Assembly (NCBI GenBank): GCA_002310215.1 | Contig: DBYR01000042.1 | Coordinates: 186,001 to 250,000 of the forward strand | From: Bacteroidales bacterium UBA1181 | Lineage (GTDB): Bacteria > Bacteroidota > Bacteroidia > Bacteroidales > Paludibacteraceae | Direction of reading: 5' to 3' | Length of the DNA: 64,000 nucleotides | Shown here: in pieces, positions 24,752 through 34,263 of the stretch | How positions within the stretch are numbered: the stretch's first letter is position 1 | How the letters are laid out: each line of letters opens with the position of its first letter | Position numbers and translations under genes: made by a program | Notes under the pieces: model-generated | Told to the model about the DNA's origin: nothing | The model's database searches: none | Seen by the model: only the letters and a program-made list of their open reading frames with translations

Positions 24752-27151
24752 ATGGAAGAAAACAAGAAAAACGGCGGCGGACAGTCGGAGGATTTCATTG
24801 ATTTGGGGGAATTGATCCTGTTGTGCGTCCGGAAGTGGCACTGGTTCGCTGCTTCCTTTGCCATAGTATTGGCATTGGCCATTCTTTACATCTTGAAGAC
24901 ACCTGAATCTTACACCCGTACGGCGGAGGTACAGATTAAGTCGGAAGCGAAGAATGGTCCAGGTATGAATATCCAGAACGCATTCAACGACATGGGTGGA
25001 ATGTTCGCCATGAACACCAATGTCAACAATGAATTGCGCGCCCTGCTCTCATCTGACGTTATGTTTGAGGTGGTGAAAAGATTGAATCTGGATGTGAACT
25101 ACACGATTGACGGCAGTTTCCATAACATCGTTTTATATGGCTCAAATTTGCCTATATCGGTGTCGTTCATCGATCTGACGGACTATGACAATGTCTTCTG
25201 TGACGTGTTTCTGGGCGATTCAGCCGCATCGAAAGATTATGTGAAGATCGATAATATCGCATATACATCAAATGGTGAGGTCAAGCAAGTGCACGAACCT
25301 ACGATGGCTTCCATAGGAGACACGATCAATACGGCCATCGGACGCCTAGTCGTTCAACGCAACGAGCGATATACCGGTAACGAAATCAAGTACCTTCACG
25401 TCACTCGAACGAATATGTTCTCTTCTCAAGAGAACTGGTCGGGTGCTCTCAACGTGACACAAGACGACGAGAAAGCGGATGTCATCACGTTGGAGGTGAA
25501 GGATGTTTCCATCCAACGTGCCGACGATATCTTGGACATGCTCATCAAGGTCTACAATGAGAATTGGATCAAGGACAAGAACCGAATCGCTGACGGAACC
25601 TCCATGTTCATCAACGAACGTCTGAATATCATTGAGAATGAGCTTTCTTCCGTGGACAATGACATATCCTCCTACAAAAGTAAGAACCTCTTGCCTGACG
25701 TAAAGGCTGTGGCGGAAATGTACATGCAGGAAAATGCGAATATATCTAACCAATTGCGTGACCTGAATGCCCAGTTGTACATGACCAACTACATCCGCGA
25801 CTATCTTTCAGTTCAGAAGAACCAGACAAAGGTGTTGCCGGTGAGCTCCGGTCTGCAAAACGCCAACATCGAGGCTCAGATCTCCGAATACAACGATAAA
25901 CTGCTACAGCGAAACCGCTTGGAGTCGAATAGTAGTTCCGAGAATGACCTCGTTAGACAGATGGATATCGATTTGGGTTCCATGCGTAGTGCTATCTTGG
26001 TCTCCATCGACAACCAAATCGCGGCGATCGACAATCAGATCCGCAACTTGAAACATAGCGAAAGACAAGCATTGTCCCGCATTTCATCCAACCCGAAACA
26101 AGCGGAAATGTTGCTGTCAGCCGAGCGTCAACAACAGGTCAAGGAGGCGCTCTATTTGTTCCTTTTGCAGAAACGTGAGGAAAACGAGTTGTCTCAATCA
26201 TTCACCGCATACAATACCCGTGTGATTAAACGTCCGGGCGGAAGTATGTTCCCTGACGCTCCAAAGAAACGTAATATCTTATTGGTGGCTTTCGCTATTG
26301 GTTTGATCGTCCCTCTCTCCCTCATTTATATCAAAGAGACGTTGAATACCACCCTTCGCGGAAAGAAGGACTTGGAACAGGTACCTGTGCCATTGTTGGG
26401 AGAAATACCATTGTCAAAACAACCAAAGAAGTGGTGGCAGTTCTGGAGAAAGGAACAGAAGGTGCAAGACGCCGTGGTCGAACATGGCAACAGAAACGCG
26501 ATCAACGAGGCATTCCGTATCCTTCGTACCAACTTGGAGTTCATGGTGAAGAAGGACAGCAATGTGCTGCTCATCACCTCCTACAATGCGGGTAGCGGTA
26601 AGAGTTTCCTCTGCGTAAACACAGCATTGAGTTTGGCTATTAAAGATAAAAAAGTGCTTGTAATCGATGGAGATATGCGTCATGCCTCCCTCTCGAAATG
26701 GGCGAATAGTCCAAACATCGGTTTGAGCACCTACCTTAGCGGAAAGGTGAACACAATCGAGGAGGTTATGGTGAAGAATGTGGATGGCAACGTTGGCTTG
26801 GACATGATTCCTGTCGGCGCCATTCCGCCGAACCCTTCAGAGTTGATCGGCAATGGCTTGTTGGGCGAATCGATCGAGAGATTGAAGAAGCAATATGACT
26901 ACGTCTTCATCGATTGTCCTCCAATTGATGTCGTGGCGGATGCGCAAATCGTTGAGAATTATGCGGATAGAACATTGTTCGTCGTACGTACAGGTTTGTT
27001 GGAGCGCTCTTTGCTCGAAGACTTGACCGCTCTGTACCACGAAAACAGATTCAAGAACATGACATTGATTCTGAATGGTACACCTATGGAAAAGGGCAAG
27101 TACAGCTACCGCAACGGATATTATAACAGCGATTATTATTCATATAGTTGA
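24752..27151 (+). CDS. Wzc-like polysaccharide co-polymerase and BY-type tyrosine kinase, module 1
   Basis: Inner-membrane protein controlling chain length and export by autophosphorylation cycles. The 799-residue sequence has an N-terminal Wzz domain with a membrane helix (WHWFAASFAIVLALAILYIL, about 31-50), a long periplasmic coiled-coil region (about 270-500), a second membrane helix (about 510-530) preceded by the Pro-rich KRPGGSMFPDAPKK, and a cytoplasmic kinase domain with Walker A NAGSGKSF, Walker A' VLVIDGDMRH and Walker B YVFIDCPP. The C-terminus carries seven Tyr residues in YSYRNGYYNSDYYSYS and nearby, the usual autophosphorylation cluster. The PHP phosphatase gene follows and would reverse this. 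Confidence 0.94.
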   Translation: MEENKKNGGGQSEDFIDLGELILLCVRKWHWFAASFAIVLALAILYILKTPESYTRTAEVQIKSEAKNGPGMNIQNAFNDMGGMFAMNTNVNNELRALLSSDVMFEVVKRLNLDVNYTIDGSFHNIVLYGSNLPISVSFIDLTDYDNVFCDVFLGDSAASKDYVKIDNIAYTSNGEVKQVHEPTMASIGDTINTAIGRLVVQRNERYTGNEIKYLHVTRTNMFSSQENWSGALNVTQDDEKADVITLEVKDVSIQRADDILDMLIKVYNENWIKDKNRIADGTSMFINERLNIIENELSSVDNDISSYKSKNLLPDVKAVAEMYMQENANISNQLRDLNAQLYMTNYIRDYLSVQKNQTKVLPVSSGLQNANIEAQISEYNDKLLQRNRLESNSSSENDLVRQMDIDLGSMRSAILVSIDNQIAAIDNQIRNLKHSERQALSRISSNPKQAEMLLSAERQQQVKEALYLFLLQKREENELSQSFTAYNTRVIKRPGGSMFPDAPKKRNILLVAFAIGLIVPLSLIYIKETLNTTLRGKKDLEQVPVPLLGEIPLSKQPKKWWQFWRKEQKVQDAVVEHGNRNAINEAFRILRTNLEFMVKKDSNVLLITSYNAGSGKSFLCVNTALSLAIKDKKVLVIDGDMRHASLSKWANSPNIGLSTYLSGKVNTIEEVMVKNVDGNVGLDMIPVGAIPPNPSELIGNGLLGESIERLKKQYDYVFIDCPPIDVVADAQIVENYADRTLFVVRTGLLERSLLEDLTALYHENRFKNMTLILNGTPMEKGKYSYRNGYYNSDYYSYS

Positions 27152-27207
27152 TAAAGTAGAGGAAATGAATCGAAATCCACTACCTTGTGGATATAAAATT
27201 TGTCAAA

Positions 27208-27912
27208 ATGTCTTTTCTCGGATTATTTAACAATATGACATTGGCCGAATCCCGCGTTTGCGAGGGTATGGTCGATAATCATTCGCATTTGATTCCTGGC
27301 GTGGACGATGGAATCCAGAAATTGGAAGATTCCCTTGCCGTGCTTGACATGTATGAAAAATTGGGTATGAAGGAGGTGTACTGCACGCCACATATCATGG
27401 AGGATTTTCCGAATGCCACGGAAAAGCTGAAGGATTGTTTCGCGCAGTTATGTGATGCGTATAAAGGCGGAATCAAACTTCATTTGGCGGCGGAGTACAT
27501 GATAGATAACTTGTTGCTCCACCGGCTATCGGAGAAAGATTTATTGCCTCATGGCGTGAATGGCGACCATCTCCTGATAGAAACATCCTACTTCTCGTCT
27601 CCAGGTTACTTTGACGAGGTAGTGCAAAAGGTTCGCTCATTGGGTCTGTGGCCTATGTTAGCCCATCCGGAACGCTACAACTACATGGAGAAGGATAGAT
27701 ATGAAGAACTTAAATCCCAAGGCGTTAAATTTCAGTTGAATTTGCCCGCTTTGTTAGGACGCTACGGCGACGACGCAAAGAAGAAGGCGAGCATGCTATT
27801 GAAGAAACGCATGTACGATTTCATCGGTACGGATGTCCATCGCTTTGAGCCAGACTTCGGACAGCGGAAAATAAAGAAAAGCGACGTTTCCCAATTGTTG
27901 TTAATGAAGTAG
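27208..27912 (+). CDS. CpsB/YwqE-like PHP-family protein-tyrosine phosphatase
   Basis: Manganese-dependent phosphatase that dephosphorylates BY-type kinases. The 234-residue product carries DNHSHLIPGVDDG (metal ligands), YCTPHI, an AEYM Glu, LAHPERYNYM and GTDVHRF, the ordered PHP metal-binding motifs. The ATG at 27208 is preferred to a GTG seven codons upstream that sits in a small hairpin (27175-27192). It follows the module 1 kinase by 56 bases. No second copy is found near the other two kinases in this window, so it may act on all three. Confidence 0.9.
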   Translation: MSFLGLFNNMTLAESRVCEGMVDNHSHLIPGVDDGIQKLEDSLAVLDMYEKLGMKEVYCTPHIMEDFPNATEKLKDCFAQLCDAYKGGIKLHLAAEYMIDNLLLHRLSEKDLLPHGVNGDHLLIETSYFSSPGYFDEVVQKVRSLGLWPMLAHPERYNYMEKDRYEELKSQGVKFQLNLPALLGRYGDDAKKKASMLLKKRMYDFIGTDVHRFEPDFGQRKIKKSDVSQLLLMK

Positions 27913-27950
27913 CACGGGACGTCTCTTCTTACTTATTATGTAGATTATTT

Positions 27951-29060
27951 ATGGATAACAGTTTGATTACGGTCACCTCTCCTCTTCTTCCCGACTTGGA
28001 AGCGTTTCAGGGAATGTTGAAGGAAATATGGGAGTCTAAATACATTACCAACAATGGTGCCTTTCATAAACAGTTGGAGAAGGAATTGGCGGCGTATTTG
28101 AAAGTGCCGTTCGTCAGCCTCTTCACGAATGGTACACTGCCGCTTATTACTGCTTTGCAGGCACTACGCGTAACGGGCGAGGTGATAACTACGCCCTATA
28201 GTTTCGTGGCGACCACACATGCGTTGTGGTGGAATGGCATAAAACCGGTCTTTGTGGACGTCGACCTGAAAACGGGCAACATAGACCCGGATAAGATAGA
28301 AGCCGCCATCACACCGAAGACCACCGCCATTATGCCGGTCCATGTCTATGGGAAACCGTGCGAAACGAAGAAAATTCAAGCGATAGCAGACCGTTACGGA
28401 TTGAAAGTCATCTATGATGCGGCTCATGCGTTTGGCGTTGAGGTGGACGGAGAAAGCGTATTGAACGCAGGGGATATGTCCACATTGTCGTTCCATGCCA
28501 CAAAAGTATACAACACGATTGAAGGCGGGGCGATGGTGATGCACGATGAAAAGACGAAGCAACGCATCGACTATCTGAAGAACTTTGGTTTCGCAGGCGA
28601 GACAACTGTCGTCGGTCCTGGCATCAATTCGAAGATGGATGAGTTGCGAGCCGCATACGGTATTTTGAACCTCCGTCAAGTAGACGATGCGATCGCCGCC
28701 CGGAAACGTGTCGCAGTAGAATACCGTAAAGTGTTGCGGAATGTAAAAGGCATCACATTCTTTGATGATATGCCTGGCGTTAAGCATAACTACTCCTATT
28801 TTCCAATCTTCGTCGACGAGCAAAAGTACGGTATGTCCAGAGACGAGCTTTACATGAAAATGAGGGAAGCGAAGGTCTATGGAAGACGCTATTTCTATCC
28901 GCTGATTTCGGAATTCTCCACATACAGAGGATTAGAATCGGCTGATCCCAAGAACCTACCGAACGCACACAAGATGGCGGATTCTGTTATCTGTCTTCCT
29001 ATGCATCACGCATTACAGACAGAAGACATTGAACGTATATTAGAGCAAATCGTTAAATAA
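27951..29060 (+). CDS. DegT/DnrJ/EryC1-family sugar aminotransferase
   Basis: PLP-dependent enzyme that places an amino group on a nucleotide-linked keto-sugar. The 369-residue protein shows NGTLPLITALQALR, the PLP-ring Asp156 in VIYDAAHAFG, the Schiff-base Lys185 in SFHATKVYNTIEGG, and GINSKMDELRAAYG from the partner active site. The sequence around Lys185 and the C-terminal YGRRYFYPLIS are like dTDP-4-keto-6-deoxyhexose 4-aminotransferases (VioA type), but the exact sugar is not proven. No dTDP-glucose synthase or dehydratase is in the window, so the nucleotide sugar must come from elsewhere. The ATP-grasp gene starts 12 bases later. Confidence 0.88.
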   Translation: MDNSLITVTSPLLPDLEAFQGMLKEIWESKYITNNGAFHKQLEKELAAYLKVPFVSLFTNGTLPLITALQALRVTGEVITTPYSFVATTHALWWNGIKPVFVDVDLKTGNIDPDKIEAAITPKTTAIMPVHVYGKPCETKKIQAIADRYGLKVIYDAAHAFGVEVDGESVLNAGDMSTLSFHATKVYNTIEGGAMVMHDEKTKQRIDYLKNFGFAGETTVVGPGINSKMDELRAAYGILNLRQVDDAIAARKRVAVEYRKVLRNVKGITFFDDMPGVKHNYSYFPIFVDEQKYGMSRDELYMKMREAKVYGRRYFYPLISEFSTYRGLESADPKNLPNAHKMADSVICLPMHHALQTEDIERILEQIVK

Positions 29061-29072
29061 CAAGAATTTATT

Positions 29073-30281
29073 ATGTCACAAAAAAAACTTATGCTTCTTG
29101 GCGGTATTCATTACCTCATACCCGTAATTGAAGCTGCCCATAAGCAAGGTTATTATGTTATAACGGTAGATTATATACCGGATAATCAAGCGCATAAATA
29201 TTCTGATGAGTATGTAAATGTGAGTATTATCGACAAGGAGGCTGTACTCAATGTCGCACGAGAGAAACAGATAGATGGAATCTTATCCCATGCAGTAGAT
29301 CCTGGTGTGGTGACAGCTTCTTATGTGCAGGAGAAAATGGGTCTCCCGGCTTTCGGGCCATACGAATCCGTGGAAATCCTTCAGAACAAGGATAAATTCA
29401 GGGCATTCCTTCGCGACAATGGCTTTAATGTTCCATGGGCTTTCAGTTTCACATCTGTCAGTGATGCTTTCCAAAGCAAAGACAAGTTTAAATATCCCAT
29501 GATTGTTAAACCAACGGATTCCGCAGGGAGCAAAGGTTGTACCCGCGTCGACGATGAAGAGCATTTATTGCCTGCGCTTCAAAGAGCGATGGATCATTCA
29601 CATGTGGGTCATATCATCGTCGAGGAGTTTATTGAACAATCTGGATGTTCATCCGACTCTGATTGCTTCTCGGAAAAAGGAGAGCTTAAGTTTGTCTCCT
29701 TCTCATCTCAGCGCTTTGATAGCAATGCGGCTAATCCTTATGTGCCATGTACTTATAGCTGGGGGTCGACTTATACCAAAGAACAAGAAAAAGAACTCAC
29801 CGCGGATCTTCAACGTTTGCTTACGCTTCTCCACATGAACACTTCCGTCTATAACATTGAAACCCGTGTGGGGAAAAATGGCAAACCATATATCATGGAG
29901 GTGTCTCCAAGAGGTGGAGGGAACCGCATCTGTGAGATTCTCCGTTTAGCAACGGGGGTCGATTTGATTACAACTGTGGTACGTGCCGCTGTTGGAGATC
30001 CGATAGAGGAGGTTAAGCAAAAACCGTATGTCGGGTTGTGGGCAAACGTTATTCTCCACTCAGAAAAAGAGGGGAAATTTGTCCGCTTAGATATTGACGA
30101 AGAGATTCGAAAAAAATATGTCTACGAAGAGGACCTTTGGGTGAAACCTGGTGATCATATCGATTCTTTCAACGGAGCGAATAACACCATAGGGTTCGTC
30201 TTCTTTAAGTTTGACACTGAAGAAAACAGGGAAAAATATCTTGTTCGACAGAATGAGTGGCTTCATGTCGTCGTCGAGTGA
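29073..30281 (+). CDS. ATP-grasp family ligase
   Basis: A 402-residue enzyme that probably forms an amide or ester bond via an acyl-phosphate. It has an N-terminal Rossmann-like domain (LMLLGGIHYLIPVIEAA), a central ATP-grasp fold (about 110-310) with YPMIVKPTDSAGSKG (nucleotide-binding Lys and Gly loop), IIVEEFIEQ and the metal-binding ETRV and EVSPRGGGNR segments, and a C-terminal domain. Placed right behind a sugar aminotransferase, the simplest reading is that it couples an amino acid or other carboxylate to the new amino group, or makes that substituent. This is inference. The gene is visibly AT-richer than the genes at the right end of module 2. Confidence 0.82.
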   Translation: MSQKKLMLLGGIHYLIPVIEAAHKQGYYVITVDYIPDNQAHKYSDEYVNVSIIDKEAVLNVAREKQIDGILSHAVDPGVVTASYVQEKMGLPAFGPYESVEILQNKDKFRAFLRDNGFNVPWAFSFTSVSDAFQSKDKFKYPMIVKPTDSAGSKGCTRVDDEEHLLPALQRAMDHSHVGHIIVEEFIEQSGCSSDSDCFSEKGELKFVSFSSQRFDSNAANPYVPCTYSWGSTYTKEQEKELTADLQRLLTLLHMNTSVYNIETRVGKNGKPYIMEVSPRGGGNRICEILRLATGVDLITTVVRAAVGDPIEEVKQKPYVGLWANVILHSEKEGKFVRLDIDEEIRKKYVYEEDLWVKPGDHIDSFNGANNTIGFVFFKFDTEENREKYLVRQNEWLHVVVE

Positions 30282-30309
30282 ATAAAATCCCTATAAATCA
30301 GATGTTCCA

Positions 30310-31374
30310 ATGGAAAACGGGAAAGACATATACTTCGCGCCTGTGTTGATTCCGACATTATGTCGGTCGAAACACTTCATCCGGTTGATGGAGAGTCTGA
30401 AACGAAACACATGGGCAAAGTATACGGATGTGTATGTGGGGTTGGACTATCCTCCTGCTGAGAAATACAGACAAGGATGGCAGGAGATTTGCGATTACGT
30501 TGACCACGGCGATTTTTCATGCTTCGCCAAGTTCGTTGTCTTCAAACGTGACGAGAACTACGGAAGCGCGAGGAATTCTTCCCATCTGATCGAATATGCG
30601 TATGAGCATTATCCTTGTTGGATCCGTACAGACGATGACGTGGAGTTTTCGCCGAATTTTCTGGAATTCGAGGACAAGTGCCTATGGGAATACAGAAATG
30701 ACCCTGATGTGATGTTTGTTTCTGGCTACTCATATCCTGTCAAGTGGACAGCGAATGAAGGAGCCACTTGCTTCAAACAAAATTTCACATTATCCGCTTG
30801 GGGATTGGGTTTTTGGGCTTCGAAAAAAAACATCTACTCTTCCTACATCAAGTCGGGAGAAATGTTGAAGGACGCTGGCACCGTCGTGAAGGAAAAATAC
30901 TATGAACGGATGATAGACTCATGCTTCCGGGATTATTTCGCATCTGCGCTTTCTTATGGTAGCCAAACTTCATTGTTCCTGATATGTTCGGATGTCGCAT
31001 TACGCGCCTATCTCGCATGTCAGGACAAATACTGCATCACGCCTATGATTTCCAAGGTCAGGAATTATGGATTCGACGGAACTGGGGAATATTGCACGGC
31101 GATAGAGACAAATGGCGAACATGCGCTCGATTTCAATTATTCAACGCAAGAGATCGACACGTCCGAAACCTTCGATTTCAGGCCGGACGATTCCCTACAA
31201 TACATGGAGGTGAACAAGCAAGCGCTGAATGCGTTCGATTATCGTTCGGGAGAAGACATGAAACCGGCGAGACATAATTTCCAATTAATTAAGCGTTATG
31301 GACTAACCCTCGCAAAAGTAATTCATGGGGTGGAGACGTTTCTCGAAAATAAATTACACGTATACAAGTCATGA
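30310..31374 (+). CDS. GT-A fold glycosyltransferase (GT2-like)
   Basis: A 354-residue soluble protein with an N-terminal nucleotide-sugar-binding fold: VLIPTLCRSKHFIRLMESL, a VGLDYPP strand end and the metal-binding WIRTDDDVEFSPNFL (residues about 101-115). A middle SAWGLGFW segment resembles the acceptor region of GT2 relatives. It starts 28 bases after the ATP-grasp gene and overlaps the next transferase by 4 bases. Acceptor and sugar donor are unknown. Confidence 0.75.
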   Translation: MENGKDIYFAPVLIPTLCRSKHFIRLMESLKRNTWAKYTDVYVGLDYPPAEKYRQGWQEICDYVDHGDFSCFAKFVVFKRDENYGSARNSSHLIEYAYEHYPCWIRTDDDVEFSPNFLEFEDKCLWEYRNDPDVMFVSGYSYPVKWTANEGATCFKQNFTLSAWGLGFWASKKNIYSSYIKSGEMLKDAGTVVKEKYYERMIDSCFRDYFASALSYGSQTSLFLICSDVALRAYLACQDKYCITPMISKVRNYGFDGTGEYCTAIETNGEHALDFNYSTQEIDTSETFDFRPDDSLQYMEVNKQALNAFDYRSGEDMKPARHNFQLIKRYGLTLAKVIHGVETFLENKLHVYKS

Positions 31375-32171
31375 TTCCTAAAGTCATACACTATTGTTGG
31401 TTTGGACATAATCCGTTGCCCAATATGGCGGTGCGATGTATCGAGTCGTGGCGGAAATATCTCCCTGATTACGAAATCAAGGAGTGGAATGAGGATAATT
31501 TCGACGTGAGCATGGTCCCTTACACACAGGAAGCGTATGCGGAGAAAAAATATGCTTTCGTAAGTGATTATGCGCGTTTTTGGATCATCTATAATTTCGG
31601 TGGCCTATATTTCGACACGGACGTTGAAATCATCAAACCCTTGGACGAGGTCGTGGGAAAGGGCCCTTTTATGGGATGTGAGCAAGATTATATGCCTACC
31701 GAAAATGGCACAATCGTCAGGGGAACTGGCGCCGCCGTTAATCCCGGGTTGGGAATCGGAGCGGAGGCGGGGATGCCGATATACAAGGAAATATTGGACA
31801 ATTACACCAATTTACACTTCCTTTATGCGGACGGAAGCCAGAATCAGAAAACGGTGGTGGCATATACAACCGAATTGTTGACTTCGAAGGGGTTGGAAGT
31901 AAAGGAAGAAATCCAATGCGTGGGTGATATATACATCTATCCCAAGGAGTATTTCGGTCCCAAGGATTATATCACCAATGAAGTGGCTGTCACGGAGAAT
32001 ACGCTGACAATACACCATTATAATGCAAGTTGGAGAGATAAGACAATATTAGGCCGCCTATGCGGGACGATTAAAAACAACATTTTGCTCCGTTGCCTAC
32101 CATCCGGATTTGTGAAGAAAGTGCTCCGCTTGAAAGAACGCAAAAGAACGACAGGGTCATACTTTAATTGA
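31371..32171 (+). CDS. Glycosyltransferase, GT32 (DXD sugar-transferase) family
   Basis: A 266-residue protein beginning IPKVIHYCWFGHNPLP, the hallmark start of GT32/Gly_transf_sug enzymes. The DXD metal-binding motif is in GGLYFDTDVEIIKPL (about 80-94), preceded by SDYARFWIIYNFGG. Such enzymes add a sugar to a polysaccharide repeat unit at the cytoplasmic face of the membrane. It overlaps the preceding gene by ATGA, so the two are translationally coupled. Confidence 0.88.
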   Translation: MIPKVIHYCWFGHNPLPNMAVRCIESWRKYLPDYEIKEWNEDNFDVSMVPYTQEAYAEKKYAFVSDYARFWIIYNFGGLYFDTDVEIIKPLDEVVGKGPFMGCEQDYMPTENGTIVRGTGAAVNPGLGIGAEAGMPIYKEILDNYTNLHFLYADGSQNQKTVVAYTTELLTSKGLEVKEEIQCVGDIYIYPKEYFGPKDYITNEVAVTENTLTIHHYNASWRDKTILGRLCGTIKNNILLRCLPSGFVKKVLRLKERKRTTGSYFN

Positions 32172-32180
32172 TAAGCTAAT

Positions 32181-33296
32181 ATGTTTCTTGCTTATTACGT
32201 CTATAATGCACTGCTGATTGTGCTGGTATTCCTGGGATATCAGTATGCGATGACGGGGAAAAGAGTATTCCCTTATATGATAATTACCATCTTCACTCTT
32301 GTCATCGGACTTCGATACAATGTTGGGGATGATTATCCCTCCTATATGGCATTCTTCTCCAAACCGCAACTATTCCCTGACATGGAATATGGTTTCACTA
32401 ACGTGTGTAAGTTTTTCCACCATATAGGGTTCCACTATAGTACAATATTCTTGTTGGCTGCTTGCATTGAAATTTTGTTCTTCGTCAGAACATTCCTGAA
32501 ATTCAAGTTTACCTTGCCATGGGCCTTCTTTTTCCTGTTCACGACATTGGAGTTGTTCATCTGGAACAATGCGTTGAGACAGAGTGTCGCTTTTTGCATT
32601 TTCATGTACGCCATCCGGTATATTCATGAAAGAAGATTCATCCCATACGCGTTTTTCATCGTGCTTGCCGCCTCTGTTCATAAGACCGCCTATCCGTTGG
32701 GCGTTTTCTATTTCATTTTGAATTTCAAAGTGAAAGATGACAAATGGGTGCAATATGCTTTGTTCTTCGGTACATTTGTCGCCGGTGCGGTGTTGAAGGA
32801 CTTTTTATTCGCAAACTTAGGTACTCTTGCCGGAGCCATCGGTTTCGGAGGTTCAGCGAACAACATGGAATATCTGAAGACCTTGGACTGGTCCAACAGC
32901 AAAAATTCCATGGGTATCGCCACCTTCATTTGGATGATGTTGGATATCACTGTGATATGGATGTATGACAAGTTGAAGCGCTTATATGGGCATACGGGTT
33001 TTGAACTGTACTATAAACTCTATTTCATCGGCATCATGTTACAGAACTGTATTGGCGGTACCTATTTGGACCGTGTGAACATGTACTTCCTGCCGTTCCG
33101 TATCGTCATCTATTCATTCCTCATGTACGAATTGGCAAAGAATAAGGATGTGCTATACAGAGTGCCTATCATGTTCTTTTGTGGATTGACTTATGCATTG
33201 TGTATGTGGGCGGTCTACAACCATGCGGCCACTTGTTCTCCTTATGAATTTGTGGATTTGAATTTCTTTCCGTCTCAACAAAATTTCTTTGATTGA
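32181..33296 (+). CDS. EpsG-family membrane protein, probable module 1 polymerase (Wzy)
   Basis: A 371-residue protein with about ten predicted membrane helices. The segment GLRYNVGDDYPSYM (about 37-50) is the EpsG signature, and a second loop HERRFIPYAFF lies near 150. EpsG proteins are thought to be the Wzy-type polymerases of Gram-positive and Bacteroidetes exopolysaccharides. In module 1 it is the only polymerase candidate. No Wzx flippase accompanies it in this module. Confidence 0.85.
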   Translation: MFLAYYVYNALLIVLVFLGYQYAMTGKRVFPYMIITIFTLVIGLRYNVGDDYPSYMAFFSKPQLFPDMEYGFTNVCKFFHHIGFHYSTIFLLAACIEILFFVRTFLKFKFTLPWAFFFLFTTLELFIWNNALRQSVAFCIFMYAIRYIHERRFIPYAFFIVLAASVHKTAYPLGVFYFILNFKVKDDKWVQYALFFGTFVAGAVLKDFLFANLGTLAGAIGFGGSANNMEYLKTLDWSNSKNSMGIATFIWMMLDITVIWMYDKLKRLYGHTGFELYYKLYFIGIMLQNCIGGTYLDRVNMYFLPFRIVIYSFLMYELAKNKDVLYRVPIMFFCGLTYALCMWAVYNHAATCSPYEFVDLNFFPSQQNFFD

Positions 33297-33315
33297 ATCT
33301 TAATCTCTTACATAT

Positions 33316-34257
33316 ATGTTCCTCTCAATAATTATGCCATCCTATAATGTCGAGCAATACATCGAGGATTGTTTGACAAGTTGTGTCCGGCAGGAAATCA
33401 GTAGAGATGAGTTTGAAATAATAGTCATCAACGACGGGTCTAAGGATTCGACGTTGGACGTCGTGAACGCATTCATCGCAAGCCATCCGACCGCCAATAT
33501 TCGTGTTGAGAGTCAAGAGAATAGGGGATTGAGTGCCACACGAAACAGAGGCGTCACACTTGCGCAAGGAGATTACGTTTGGTTTGTAGACAGTGACGAT
33601 TGGATTGCGGAGAATTCCCTGAAAGAGATTCACGCCTGTGTCAAGTCTCATGACGAGCCGGACATCGTTGTCCTAAACACTATCTTACGGAAGGACGGTG
33701 TGGATACGGTGATAGACAGGAAATTGACCTCCGAAACAGGTGATGGTAAGTTCGTATATGACAATTCATATATTTTCCCATATAGCGGCGCCCCATTTTA
33801 CATCTTCAAACGTGCTTTTTTGACAGATAATGAACTGTTTTTCAAAGAAGGGATATATTTTGAAGATTGTTTGTTCACCCCTTCCGCATTGAGCATGACA
33901 AAGCGGTGCGTCTATTATTCTACCCCTGTCTATATTTATAGGCTACGGGAGAATTCCATTACAAACTCCTCCATATCAGAGAAGAAGTTGTATGACTCCA
34001 TCACTGTTGCGGAAGAACTGACAAAGAAAATAGGGGACAATCGCTCCATCTACAAAGATGTGCTGAAAGATGCGGCTTGTCGCACGTATGAGGTCTTGTT
34101 CCGCTATTATATATTAAAATCCGATCGAATGACCCAAAAAAAGTTTTTGGGGATACTGAACGCCGACGGCAACTGGAAGTCTTTGTTGACAGGTGTTCGT
34201 GTTAAACATAAGATTTATTATTTCATCATGAGAGTCTATTCGGCTTTCAAGGGCTGA
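33316..34257 (+). CDS. GT2-family glycosyltransferase
   Basis: A 313-residue GT-A transferase with IIMPSYNVEQYIEDCL at the start, VINDGSKDST, the donor/metal loop WFVDSDDWI (about 92-100) and the later YFEDCLFTPSAL. These are the canonical GT2 motifs for bacterial repeat-unit assembly. Its stop is followed after 6 bases by the next transferase start. Sugar specificity cannot be read from sequence. Confidence 0.9.
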   Translation: MFLSIIMPSYNVEQYIEDCLTSCVRQEISRDEFEIIVINDGSKDSTLDVVNAFIASHPTANIRVESQENRGLSATRNRGVTLAQGDYVWFVDSDDWIAENSLKEIHACVKSHDEPDIVVLNTILRKDGVDTVIDRKLTSETGDGKFVYDNSYIFPYSGAPFYIFKRAFLTDNELFFKEGIYFEDCLFTPSALSMTKRCVYYSTPVYIYRLRENSITNSSISEKKLYDSITVAEELTKKIGDNRSIYKDVLKDAACRTYEVLFRYYILKSDRMTQKKFLGILNADGNWKSLLTGVRVKHKIYYFIMRVYSAFKG

Positions 34258-34263
34258 TTGGGG

